From positions 62,001 through 126,000 of the forward strand of contig NZ_VITH01000004.1 in NCBI RefSeq assembly GCF_007827815.1: a stretch of DNA of 64,000 bases, given 5' to 3'. Source of the DNA: Azospirillum brasilense. GTDB taxonomy: Bacteria; Pseudomonadota; Alphaproteobacteria; Azospirillales; Azospirillaceae. Of this stretch, positions 35,605-43,828 are shown in pieces. A model generated the notes under the pieces. That model made no database searches, was not told the origin of the DNA, and worked only from the letters and a program-made list of their open reading frames with translations. The position numbers and the translations under genes were made by a program. Each line of letters begins with the position of its first letter. Positions within the stretch are counted from its first letter, which is position 1.

Positions 35605-36235
35605 GGACGGCACGCGTCCGTCCGGCACCCTTTCCAATTCCGTGTCCAACAGGAACGTGGCCGGCTTGGCGGCGGAGACCGACGAGGTCCTGATGGCGCG
35701 CATCCGCGCCGGGGACCAGGCGGCCTACCGCGCGCTGGTCCACCGCCACCTGAAGCGCGCCTACGCGCTCGCCCGCCGCATGTGCGGCAGCGACGCCGAG
35801 GCGGAGGACATCGCCCAGGACGCCTTCCTCCAGGTCTGGCAGCGGCGCGACCACTGGACCGACGAGGGGGCGAAGTTCACCACATGGCTCTACCGGGTCG
35901 TGGTGAACCGCTGCATCGACCACAAGCGCCGCCCGGCGGGGGAGGATCTGGACTCGGTGCCCGAGCCGCCGGACCATGCCCCCGACGCCGTCACCCACAT
36001 CCAGCGCCGGCAGGTGGCCGCCCGCCTGCGCGACGCTCAGGACCGGCTGCCGCCGCAGCAGCGCGCCGCCCTCGCCCTTTATTATAACGAAGGCTTGAGC
36101 GGCGCCGAGATCGCAACCATTATGCAAATCAGCGTCACTGCTGTAGAATCGCTGCTCAAACGCGCCCGCCAGCAGCTTCGCACGCTGTTGCGCGCCAGCG
36201 CGCAGGCCGCCAGGGATTCGTTCGAAGACGGATGA
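35579..36235 (+). CDS. ECF-family RNA polymerase sigma factor
   Basis: A 218-residue ECF sigma factor. Region 2 is seen as LARRMCGSDAEAEDIAQDAFLQVWQRR and TTWLYRVVVNRCIDHKRR. Region 4 is LPPQQRAALALYYNEGLSGAEIATIMQISVTAVESLLKRAR. It is not a FliA (sigma-28) protein. The start at 35579 overlaps fliS by 26 bases and implies coupling; in-frame GTGs at 35642 and 35657 are alternatives, since the first 30 residues are not conserved-looking. A small protein gene follows after 4 bases. Location at the end of a flagellar operon suggests control of lateral flagellar genes or coordination with envelope state. Confidence 0.87.
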   Translation: MRAAACLAEDGTRPSGTLSNSVSNRNVAGLAAETDEVLMARIRAGDQAAYRALVHRHLKRAYALARRMCGSDAEAEDIAQDAFLQVWQRRDHWTDEGAKFTTWLYRVVVNRCIDHKRRPAGEDLDSVPEPPDHAPDAVTHIQRRQVAARLRDAQDRLPPQQRAALALYYNEGLSGAEIATIMQISVTAVESLLKRARQQLRTLLRASAQAARDSFEDG

Positions 36236-36239
36236 CGCG

Positions 36240-36536
36240 ATGACCGAAGACCAGTTTCGCGAGCTGCTCGACCGCCACGGCGGCGATCTGGAACGCTGGC
36301 CCCGCGCGACGCTGCGGGAGGCGCGCCGCCTCCTCGCCCAGTCCGTCGCGGCCCAGGCCATGCTGGACGAGATGGTGACCGTCGAACTCGCCCTGACGGA
36401 AGCGGACGGCGATGCAGCGCCCCCCGCCGATCTGGCCGACCGCATCTTCGAACGGGCCTTCGGCGCCCGGACGGCGTCCTCCGACGCCCTGACTCCCGAC
36501 GCGGCACCGGTTCCCGGCACGAACCGCCCCGTCTGA
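36240..36536 (+). CDS. Small sigma-factor partner with DLERWP motif
   Basis: A 98-residue soluble protein, MTEDQFRELLDRHGGDLERWP, followed by an Ala/Leu helical stretch and a disordered C-terminus. Short proteins with this LDRHGxDLxRWP start are often found right after ECF sigma genes in alphaproteobacteria and are presumed regulators. No membrane helix or zinc anti-sigma (HxxxCxxC) motif is present, so it is not a standard anti-sigma factor. It starts 4 bases after the sigma stop codon, so the pair is likely co-translated. Confidence 0.7.
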   Translation: MTEDQFRELLDRHGGDLERWPRATLREARRLLAQSVAAQAMLDEMVTVELALTEADGDAAPPADLADRIFERAFGARTASSDALTPDAAPVPGTNRPV

Positions 36537-36590
36537 GCCGCCACTCTTCAAACACAGCGAAACGACGCGGCGGCATCCGGCCGTGGTGGT

Positions 36591-38447
36591 TCAATGCCGC
36601 CGCAGCGAGGGGGCCTGGGGATGGGTGCGCCGGATCGGGCGGGCGGAAGGGCGCGGCCCCGGCGCCTCCACACCCGCCCGGCGCGCCAGGGCGGCGGCGC
36701 GGCGAAGCTCCGCCGCGATGCGCCCCAGCGCCGCGGACAGCGGCTCGCCCGCGCGGGGATGGAAGACCCGCATGGACGGGTACCAGGGACGCACGCCGCT
36801 GCCGAGATGGGTCCAGTCCCGCGCGCCGAAGCGCCAGACCGGCACGCCCAGCGCGCCGGCCAGCTCCGCCACCGAATTGGCCGGCGCGATCACCAGATCC
36901 AGGTTGGCGGTGAGCGCCGCCGTTCCTTCGAAATCGTTCTTCAGGTCGAGCCGCTCCAACTCGTAGATGGGCACGCCGAAGCGCGCCTCCGCCCGCTGGA
37001 TCTCCGTCTCGCAGTCGTCGTACTGGAGGTTCACGAAGGTCACCCCCGGCACGCCCAGCACCGGCCCCCATTCGCCGAGCGGCAGATAGGCCCATTGCCG
37101 CTCGACGGTCATCAGCTGGCTGCGCCACGCGATGCCGACGCGCAGGTCCCCGCCGATGCCGTCCAGTTGTTGCCGCCAGTCCAGCAGCCGCGCCGGGTCG
37201 GGAAACAGCCAGGAGGATCGCGGCGGGAAGTCCGCCAGCCCACCGCGCAGGTAACGCGGCAGCGAGCCCGCGGGACTGTGCAGGTCGCAGTCCACCGCCT
37301 CCACCAGCGCCCGCCCCCGCAGCGGCTGCTCGGCCCGGACGATGGCCTTGGGGAAGGAGCGGGCGAACAGCGGCAGCAGGCGCGGCTCGCATTCGATCAC
37401 CACCTGGTCGGCCTGTCGGATGGCGTCGGCGTAGCAGGAGGCGAACAGGAACTCGTCCCCCACCCCCTGCTCGCGCCAGATGAACAGCCGCTTGCCGGCC
37501 AGCGGCTCGCCGCGCCATTCGGGGATGGAGAAGCGCCGTTCCCGTCCGGCGCGGCCGGCGGCGAAGCGGCAGGCGTAGTTGGCCCAGCCGTCGGCCAGCG
37601 CGCCGCTCTCCAGCTCCGCCAGACCGCGGTTGAAGCGGGCGAGCGGGTGGCCCGGCGACGCCGCCGCGGCCCGGTCGAACCAGCGCAGGGCATCGCCGCC
37701 GCCGCGCCGCTGCACCGTCAGGCCGAGCGTGCACAGCGGATCGGCCAGGGCCGGCGCCAGGGCCAGCGCGCGGCGGCAGGCCCGCTCGGCCTCCGCCAGC
37801 CGGCCCTCGCCGCTCAGCGCGTAGGCCAGGACGCCGTGAAGCGCCGCGTGCTGCGGGGCCAGCGCCAGCGCCCGGCGGAGTAGGACCCCCGCCTCGGCGA
37901 AGCGGTCCTGGTCGCGCCGCGCGCCGCCCAGATTGCCGAGCGCGTCCGCCTGACCGGGGTCGAGCGCCAGCGCCGTCCGCCACGCCGCCGCGGCCTGGGC
38001 GGTCGCGCCGAGGTCGCGCAGCGCGTTGCCGAGGTTGTTCCAGGTCGCGGCCTGGCGGCGGTCGAGCGCCAGGGCGCGGCGGAGCCGGCGCACCGCCGCC
38101 CGCGGGTGGCCGGCGGCCCGTTCCAGCACCGCAAGGTTGACCAGCGCCGCGCCGTCGGCGGGGGACAAGGACAGGAGCACGGCGAAGGCCCCCGCCGCCT
38201 CCCTCCAGCGTCCGGCACGGCGGCAGGCGTCGGCCAAGGCCGCCCATACGTCCGCCCAGCCGGGTTGCAGCCGGACGGCGCGCCGGAACCAGCGGATGGC
38301 CGCCTCCGCCCGCCCCAGCCGCGCCGCCGCCAGCCCGAGCAGGAAGACGCCCTCCGCCCGTGCCGGGTCGTGAAGCACCGCTTCCCAGGGCGAGCCGTCC
38401 CCGCCGCGCCGGCTGGCCGCCGGCGCGCTGTCGTGATGATCCGTCAT
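36591..38447 (-). CDS. TPR-glycosyltransferase protein
   Basis: A 618-residue protein. About nine tetratricopeptide units fill residues 30-290, for example AAIRWFRRAVRLQPGWADVW and AAWRTALALDPGQADALGNLG. The C-terminal 300 residues form a glycosyltransferase-9/GT-B-like domain with FIWREQGVGDEFLFASCYAD, VGIAWRSQ and VIAPANSVAELAGALGVPVW. The ATG at 38447 has AAGG close by. Such proteins are suspected or shown to glycosylate flagellin or other proteins. It is convergent with the flagellar operon, 54 bases from the sigma-partner gene. A relative lies at 57995. Confidence 0.78.
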   Translation of the reverse strand: MTDHHDSAPAASRRGGDGSPWEAVLHDPARAEGVFLLGLAAARLGRAEAAIRWFRRAVRLQPGWADVWAALADACRRAGRWREAAGAFAVLLSLSPADGAALVNLAVLERAAGHPRAAVRRLRRALALDRRQAATWNNLGNALRDLGATAQAAAAWRTALALDPGQADALGNLGGARRDQDRFAEAGVLLRRALALAPQHAALHGVLAYALSGEGRLAEAERACRRALALAPALADPLCTLGLTVQRRGGGDALRWFDRAAAASPGHPLARFNRGLAELESGALADGWANYACRFAAGRAGRERRFSIPEWRGEPLAGKRLFIWREQGVGDEFLFASCYADAIRQADQVVIECEPRLLPLFARSFPKAIVRAEQPLRGRALVEAVDCDLHSPAGSLPRYLRGGLADFPPRSSWLFPDPARLLDWRQQLDGIGGDLRVGIAWRSQLMTVERQWAYLPLGEWGPVLGVPGVTFVNLQYDDCETEIQRAEARFGVPIYELERLDLKNDFEGTAALTANLDLVIAPANSVAELAGALGVPVWRFGARDWTHLGSGVRPWYPSMRVFHPRAGEPLSAALGRIAAELRRAAALARRAGVEAPGPRPSARPIRRTHPQAPSLRRH

Positions 38448-38681
38448 GGCCTTGCGCTTTATGTCCTGGAACCGGCCGAGCCGTCGGACGAGCAGGGTGA
38501 TGCTGTCCAGCGGCTTTCTCCGTGCCGACCTGCCCCCGATTGCCCAAAAATGTTCCCGCCCTTGATACGGGAAGCCCCGCCGCGCTCCTGCGCGGGTTTG
38601 AGCAATTTTTGCAGCCGATGACGAAAACAATCGGTCGCCCGCGCGGCCTCCCTTGGCCGCTCGGACCGTTACGGAGTGGGA

Positions 38682-39332
38682 TCAGCGGCCGCCGGGTGGC
38701 AGGGATCGCCCCACCCCGCGCAGGAACAAGGCCCAGGCCTGATCGAAGAACCGGTCCTGGGACTCCGTCGACGCGTAGGTCTTGCGCCCCCGCATGGAGT
38801 CGTTCGACGGGCCGGACACGATGGAGTGCAGCAGATGCGCGGCGATCATGCGCGGATCGTCACCGCCCAGCTTGCCGTCCCACTGCGCGGCGGCGACCAG
38901 GGCGACCAGCCGCTCGGTGACCGGATCGTCCTCCTCCGGACCGAGGAGGATCGCTTCGCTCAGGGCGATCCGGTTCAGCGCGACCATGTCCGGTTCCAGG
39001 TTCATGGCGAGAAACCAGCGGGCGACGCGCTTCAAGCGCGACAGCGCGTCGCCGTCCGCGGAGCCGATCTCGGCTTCGAGACCGTCCAGGGTCCGCGCGC
39101 GCATCCGCTCGGCCACCGCCGCGAAGAGCGCCGCCTTCGACGGAAAGCGTCGATGGATCGTGTCGCTCCCGACGCAGCAGGCGGCCGCGACCTGCCCGAT
39201 CGAGGTCGCCGCAAAGCCCTGGGCCGCAAAAAGCCGAGCCGCCATGTCGATGATCCGGTCGGAGGGGCCGGTGGCATCCTCCTTGGGAGGGCGGCCGACC
39301 CATACCGCGGTGCGCGACGATTCCATCATCAT
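38682..39332 (-). CDS. TetR-family transcriptional regulator
   Basis: A 216-residue regulator. The N-terminal HTH (about residues 22-70) reads IIDMAARLFAAQGFAATSIGQVAAACCVGSDTIHRRFPSKAALFAAV. The effector domain is a variable helical C-terminus of the TetR_C type. Three ATGs occur at 39332, 39329 and 39326; GAGGA lies just before the first, so the third may be used. A decayed hydrolase remnant lies upstream. Its former target may have been lost. Confidence 0.87.
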   Translation of the reverse strand: MMMESSRTAVWVGRPPKEDATGPSDRIIDMAARLFAAQGFAATSIGQVAAACCVGSDTIHRRFPSKAALFAAVAERMRARTLDGLEAEIGSADGDALSRLKRVARWFLAMNLEPDMVALNRIALSEAILLGPEEDDPVTERLVALVAAAQWDGKLGGDDPRMIAAHLLHSIVSGPSNDSMRGRKTYASTESQDRFFDQAWALFLRGVGRSLPPGGR

Positions 39333-39913
39333 TCCTCTGCCTGCACCGCCCGATCCCGGGCAGACCGGACCTCGACACCTGAGTCATCCGGGGCCGCCGG
39401 CCGGCGCCCTTTCCTTAGCAGACGAACGCCGCACCGCCTACATCCAAAGCGAGCAAGACCAAAGCGCCGCAGCGCCGCGCGGGCCGTCCGCCGCCATCCG
39501 CATCACAACCGGATATAGCAGCCGCTCGATGCCGTCCTGTTTGCTTCGGAAAGAAACCGCCATCGCCAAGGACGCGCATTTGCCTCCGCTCCTTCGGGCG
39601 GACGAACGGCGCAGGACCGGCGGCCCGTCGCGCCGGTCCTACTCGTAGACGGCGTTCCGGACATCGGTTGGAAACACCCCCGGCCGTCCGCATAGACCTT
39701 GGCGAGCGGGAGGGATCGCGCACCGAGAAGCCGGTGTCATCCATGCCGAGCGGCGCGATGATCAAGGGCATGTCCCGTGCAGGCACAGGACGGCGCGTCC
39801 GACGAGGCGCTGGCGTCGCTCGCCGAACACGCGGTCGCCACGATCGAGCGGCATCGCGCGTAACACCTCCGCCATGCCCGCGCGGCTCCGTCCTGTTCGC
39901 GCGTGCTTCTTCC
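39333..39913. other. Intergenic region with decayed coding remnants
   Basis: A 581-base region without an intact gene. It holds a serine-hydrolase remnant on the minus strand (39626-39790) and, on the plus strand at about 39777-39863, a short in-frame tail ASDEALASLAEHAVATIERHRA before a stop, which looks like the C-terminus of some lost protein. The rest (39340-39620) shows no recognisable gene or RNA. Confidence 0.45.
39626..39790 (-). pseudogene. Beta-lactamase/serine-hydrolase family remnant
   Basis: On the minus strand, PLIIAPLGMDDTGFSVRDPSR is followed, after a frame change, by LAKVYADG. These two pieces together match the conserved middle of class C beta-lactamase-like esterases (LGM.DTGF...LA.VYADG), but they are in different frames. 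No SxxK start or C-terminus is left. This is a fragment of a decayed gene. Confidence 0.55.
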
Positions 39914-40684
39914 CTACCGCTCCCACCGGCGGACGATGGCGTCGATGGTGCCGTCCTGCTTGAGCTTCTCGTAGGCGGCTTGCAGCCGCGCGGCCTTTTC
40001 CGCCCGCGGCTTGGGGACCGATATGTAGCGCGGCACCATGGCCAGCGGCTTGGCCAGGATCTTGACCGAACCCGTCCGGCCCTCGCTGTCGGCCAGGGAT
40101 CGCAGCACCTGCGAATCACCGGCGATGGCATCGACGCGGCCGAGCAGCAGGCGGCGGAACGACACGACGTTGCTGCTGCTGGACACCCGCTCGAACAGGG
40201 GCGACCTGTCGAACTCGGGGGTGTATTCGAAGCCGTCGACGACGCCGATCCGCAGGCCCCGCAAATCCTCGATGCCCGTGTAGGTGATCTCGGCGTTGCT
40301 GCGGACCATGAGCACGGTCGCGCCGACGCGGTAGGGACCGATCAGATGGCCACGCTCCAGACGGCGCGGCGACGTGAAGAACTGAAAGGCGACATCCACC
40401 TCGTTCTCGTCGTGAGCCCGCACCACCTCCGGCCAGCCCATGGGGCGGTGAACCGGATAGACGCCGATGTCCTTCAGCAGGGCATCGACGATCTCCGTGT
40501 CCATTCCCGTCCGCTTGCCGCGCTCGGTGTAATTGTACGGCGGGAAATAGTCCTCGGACGCGACCGTCCAGTTCTCCGCGCGCGCCGGGTTCGACGCCAG
40601 AAGCAGGGCCGGAACCAAGGCGGCCAGCAGCCCCGCCACGGTCATCATCGCCTTCGCCAGACACGCGCTCACCCTCGTCCTCAT
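39914..40684 (-). CDS. Periplasmic amino-acid-type solute-binding protein
   Basis: A 256-residue type 3 periplasmic binding protein (SBP_bac_3). The signal peptide is residues 1-36, with ALLLASNPARA before the cleavage. Mature protein begins ENWTVASEDYFPPYNYTERGKRTGMDTEI. IEDLRGLRIGVVDGFEY is the second conserved region. The ATG at 40684 is chosen over an upstream in-frame start because GGAGAGGG stands before it. No permease or ATPase gene is adjacent, so it is an orphan receptor or a sensor. Confidence 0.85.
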   Translation of the reverse strand: MRTRVSACLAKAMMTVAGLLAALVPALLLASNPARAENWTVASEDYFPPYNYTERGKRTGMDTEIVDALLKDIGVYPVHRPMGWPEVVRAHDENEVDVAFQFFTSPRRLERGHLIGPYRVGATVLMVRSNAEITYTGIEDLRGLRIGVVDGFEYTPEFDRSPLFERVSSSSNVVSFRRLLLGRVDAIAGDSQVLRSLADSEGRTGSVKILAKPLAMVPRYISVPKPRAEKAARLQAAYEKLKQDGTIDAIVRRWER

Positions 40685-40822
40685 CAACCCTCTCCGCTCA
40701 CATCCTGACACCGCCGGTCGCGGGGCTCCGCGTACAGGGCAATCCGGTCGTCCTCAATGGGAAAAGAGCGGGCGGGTGTGATATCGCACCGGAGACGGCG
40801 CGCACGGCCCCCAGCCGGACAC

Positions 40823-40863
40823 AAAAAGGGCCGGCCCCGCCCGCGAAGGGGGGAGCCGGCCCC
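40823..40863 (-). terminator. Intrinsic terminator of ribB
   Basis: On the minus strand, arms GGGGCCGGC and GCCGGCCC with a GC-rich loop are followed by TTTTTGTG. It lies just past the ribB stop codon (40883). This is a classic hairpin plus U-run. Confidence 0.8.
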
Positions 40864-40882
40864 ACTCACCGATCCCGGCCGG

Positions 40883-41557
40883 TCAGGCGGCGGCGCGCAG
40901 GCGCATCGCCCCGACCAGGTCCTCGATGGTCACCACCGGCATGCCCTGGCGCTCGGCGAAGGCGACCAGTTCGGGCAGGCGGGCCATCGTGCCGTCGGGG
41001 TTCATCACCTCGCACAGCACCCCCGCCGGACGGCGCCCGGCCAGGGTGGTCAGCTCGATGGTCGCCTCGGTGTGGCCGCGCCGCGCCGCCAAGCCCCCGG
41101 CGTGGGCGCGGATCGGGAAGACATGGCCCGGCCGGGCGAGGTCCTCCGGCCGGCAGCCGTCGGCGATGGCGGTGCGGATGGTGGTCACCCGGTCCGCCGC
41201 CGACACGCCGGTGGACACGCCCTCCCGCGCCTCGATGGAGACGGTGAAGGCGGTGCCGAAGCGCGCCGTGTTGCTGCCGACCATGGGCGGCAGGTCGAGG
41301 CGGCGCGCGTCGGCGTCGGTCAGGATCAGGCAGACGATCCCCGACCCTTCGCGGATCAGCAGGGCCATCTGTTCGGCGGTGATCGTCTCGGCGGCGTAGA
41401 TGACGTCGCCTTCGTTCTCGCGGTCCTCGTCATCGACGACGACCACCCCGCCGCCCTGGCGGATCGCCTCCACGGCGCGGGTCACCCGTTCCTCGGCACT
41501 GCCGAAGCGGTCGAGAAGGCCGGCGGAGGCGGAGTTGCTGGCAAAGGTCTGATTCAC
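40883..41557 (-). CDS. ribB: 3,4-dihydroxy-2-butanone-4-phosphate synthase RibB
   Basis: A 224-residue single-domain DHBP synthase, which converts ribulose 5-phosphate into the four-carbon unit of riboflavin. Motifs: [11 protein letters not shown] (metal and substrate site), [18 protein letters not shown] and [15 protein letters not shown] with GHTEA. No GTP cyclohydrolase II domain is fused. The GTG at 41557 is chosen because GGAG stands 8 bases upstream and the protein then begins (M)NQT as in the Escherichia coli protein; a second GTG at 41566 is too close to that site. It is preceded by an FMN riboswitch. Confidence 0.95.
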   Translation of the reverse strand: MNQTFASNSASAGLLDRFGSAEERVTRAVEAIRQGGGVVVVDDEDRENEGDVIYAAETITAEQMALLIREGSGIVCLILTDADARRLDLPPMVGSNTARFGTAFTVSIEAREGVSTGVSAADRVTTIRTAIADGCRPEDLARPGHVFPIRAHAGGLAARRGHTEATIELTTLAGRRPAGVLCEVMNPDGTMARLPELVAFAERQGMPVVTIEDLVGAMRLRAAA

Positions 41558-41608
41558 GGTTCTCACTCCGGTTGGGGCGAGCCTGAATCAGGGCGCAAAG
41601 AGACTTCC

Positions 41609-41640
41609 GGCGGCGCGCGGGATGCCCCGCGCGAACCGCC
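41609..41640 (-). promoter_or_regulatory. Hairpin between FMN riboswitch and ribB
   Basis: Arms CGCGCGGG and CCCGCGCG with outer GGCGG/CCGCC lie between the riboswitch and the ribB ribosome site. A short pyrimidine-rich tract (TCTCTTTG) follows on the minus strand. It could be the expression platform (terminator or ribosome-site control). The fold is seen; its role is inferred. Confidence 0.45.
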
Positions 41641-41710
41641 GTCGCAGGCCAGCGCACGCGCCCCACGCGCCACGCCAAGGCGCGACGCGCGGACCACGGT
41701 CGATGACCGG

Positions 41711-41858
41711 CTCGTCCTCTTCCATCCGGACTGTCACCGTCGGCTCCGGCCTTGAACCGGATCTGCTGACCTCCCCGCCTGACGGCCGGGAGCGCTCGCG
41801 GGCTCCCCCTCTTGCGAGGGGCTACCGCCGGTCGGGATTTTCACCCTGCCCTGAGAAC
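41711..41858 (-). ncRNA. FMN riboswitch (RFN element)
   Basis: Read on the minus strand, the conserved RFN blocks are in order: CAGGGCAGGGTGAAAATCCC, then GACCGGCGGTAG, later CAGATCCGGT, and CCGGAGCCGACGG with AGTCCGGATGGAAGAGG. This is the aptamer that binds flavin mononucleotide and represses riboflavin genes. It lies about 155 bases upstream of ribB on the same strand. The long variable arm (41755-41825) is GC-rich. Confidence 0.95.
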
Positions 41859-41925
41859 AAGCGTCTGTTGCGCCGCCCCCGGATGGGGACGGCACCGCCA
41901 GCGTCCCCCAGCGGGCCGGGCAAAG

Positions 41926-43614
41926 TCAAGGCCGCTTCGTCCCGCCGGCCGGCCCCTCGGTCCGGCGCAGCAGGTAGTCCAGCCCGCCCAGCCGGTACCA
42001 GCGGTAGCCGTAGGGCTCCAGCACCAGGCAATGCCGCCCGTCCTCCCCGGGATCGTTGTGGTCCTCGGCCAGCAGATTGACCAGCCGCGGCGATTCCCCC
42101 GTGCCATCGACCGCCAGCGTGACCTCGTGGGGACGGTCGTCGAGGTTGTGGACGACCAGCACCGAGTTGTTGCGCCAGTCGTAGCGGATCGCCAGCACCG
42201 CGTTCGATCCGGTGGGCAGCACCTGGAAGTCGCCCCAGCCGATTTCCGGGCATTCCTTGCGCATGCGGATGATCCGCTCGGTCCAGTTCAGCAAGCTCGA
42301 CGGCTCGCGGCGCTGGTGGGCGGCGTTGATCCGCTCGTAGCCGTAGGCGCCGCCGCTGATGACCGGGTGCACGGGGTCGTCCGCCTTGGTGAAGCCGCCC
42401 TGCGGCTCGTCCGACCACTGCATAGGGGTGCGGGCGCACTCGCGCTCCGGCAGGGACAGGTCGTCGCCCATACCGATCTCGTCGCCGTAGCGCAGCACCG
42501 GCGTGCCGGGCAGCGTGAACAGCAGGCTGTAGGCCAGTTCCAGCCACCGCCGGTCGCCGCGCAGCATCGGGGCGAGGCGCCGCCGGATGCCGCGGTCGTA
42601 GAGCTGCATGTCCTTGTCCGGCCCAAAGGTGTCGAACACGCGCTTGCGCTGCGCCTCGGTCAGGCGGCCGAGGTCCAGCTCGTCGTGGTTGCGCAGGAAC
42701 AGGCCCCACTGGTTGGTGCTGGGGCGCGGCACCCGGGTGACGTCCAGCGCCTTGACCAGCGGCCGCGTGTCCGCCGTCGCCAGCGCGTAGAACAGGGTCT
42801 GGTTGACCTGGAAATTGAAGACCATCTGCATGCGGTCGCCGTCGTCGCCGAAATACTCCTGGTCGACGGTCGGCAGCACGTTGGCCTCGGCCAGCAGCAC
42901 CGCGTCGCCGCACCGCCACTGCACGAACTCCCGAAAGGTGCGCAGCATGTCGAACTGCTCCTTCGGCTTCTTCACGTCCGGACCCTTGGTCGCGATGACG
43001 AAGGGCACGGCGTCCATGCGGAAGCCCGACACGCCCAGCTCGATCCAGAAGCCCATCACCTTCAGCAGTTCGGCCTGCACCTCCGGGTTGGCGGTGTTCA
43101 GGTCCGGCTGGAACTCGTAGAAGCGGTGGAAGTAGTAAGCGCGGGCCTCCTTGTCCCAGCTCCAGGTGGTCTTCTGCACGCCGGGAAAGACGACGCCCTG
43201 GTCGGCGCCGTCCGGCTTCTTGTCCGACCAGACGTACCAGTCCCGGTAGGGGGAGTCCGGGTCCTTGCGCGCCGCCTGGAACCAGGGATGCTGGTCCGAG
43301 GTGTGGTTGACCACAAGGTCGATGATGAGGCGGATGCCGCGCTGCTTGCAGGCGTGGCTGAACTCCACGAAGTCGCCCAGCGTGCCGTAGCGCGGGTCGA
43401 CGTTGTAGTAGTCGGCCACGTCGTAGCCGTGGTCGCGCATCGGCGACGGCTGGAACGGCCCCAGCCAGACGCAGGTCACGCCCAGCCCCTGCAAATAATC
43501 CAGCCGGCGCTGCAGGCCCTGGAAGTCGCCGACCCCGTCGCCGTTGGCGTCCATGAAGGTGCCGAGCGACAGGTTGTAGATGACCGCGTTCTTGTACCAG
43601 AGATCCTTGATCAT
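41926..43614 (-). CDS. GH13 trehalose-synthase-like enzyme (TreS-like)
   Basis: A 562-residue glycoside hydrolase 13 protein. The barrel motifs are DLVVNHTSDQHPWF, GFRMDAVPF (nucleophile Asp), VLLAEANVLP (acid/base Glu) and LRNHDELDLGRLT (third Asp). N-terminal DLWYKNAVIYNLSLGTF and overall layout match trehalose synthases/maltose alpha-glucosyltransferases rather than plain amylases. No fused maltokinase domain is present. The ATG at 43614 gives the family start. It would interconvert maltose and trehalose in the cytoplasm. A glucosidase role is the alternative. Confidence 0.82.
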   Translation of the reverse strand: MIKDLWYKNAVIYNLSLGTFMDANGDGVGDFQGLQRRLDYLQGLGVTCVWLGPFQPSPMRDHGYDVADYYNVDPRYGTLGDFVEFSHACKQRGIRLIIDLVVNHTSDQHPWFQAARKDPDSPYRDWYVWSDKKPDGADQGVVFPGVQKTTWSWDKEARAYYFHRFYEFQPDLNTANPEVQAELLKVMGFWIELGVSGFRMDAVPFVIATKGPDVKKPKEQFDMLRTFREFVQWRCGDAVLLAEANVLPTVDQEYFGDDGDRMQMVFNFQVNQTLFYALATADTRPLVKALDVTRVPRPSTNQWGLFLRNHDELDLGRLTEAQRKRVFDTFGPDKDMQLYDRGIRRRLAPMLRGDRRWLELAYSLLFTLPGTPVLRYGDEIGMGDDLSLPERECARTPMQWSDEPQGGFTKADDPVHPVISGGAYGYERINAAHQRREPSSLLNWTERIIRMRKECPEIGWGDFQVLPTGSNAVLAIRYDWRNNSVLVVHNLDDRPHEVTLAVDGTGESPRLVNLLAEDHNDPGEDGRHCLVLEPYGYRWYRLGGLDYLLRRTEGPAGGTKRP

Positions 43615-43828
43615 GCCCCGCCCCGCCCCAGACGCGGCGCCCGCCGCCGCTCGTCCTAGGCCATAACAGGGCCGACCGGCCGAGGTCCCGCCGCTCCGCC
43701 GAGCCAACCGTAAGGGGGTGTCCTACGCCCTTAGGAAAAAGGTTAATGTATAGTTAAAGTCACAAGAAAGCCTTCAATCCTGCCCGCATGATGTCCCCCA
43801 AGACGCACAGAACCAGGGGAATCGTGCC

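Larger units (their letters stand above)
41558..41925 (-). other. ribB leader region
   Basis: This 368-base gap between the GH13 gene and ribB is not empty: it holds the FMN riboswitch at 41711-41858 and a downstream hairpin at 41609-41640. The ribB promoter should lie upstream of 41858, in the short stretch before the GH13 stop codon at 41926. I cannot mark its boxes. Confidence 0.5.

Noticed and set aside
39668..40708. 346-codon plus-strand frame opposite the solute-binding protein
   Set aside because: This is an antisense shadow; the minus-strand protein has a signal peptide and SBP motifs.
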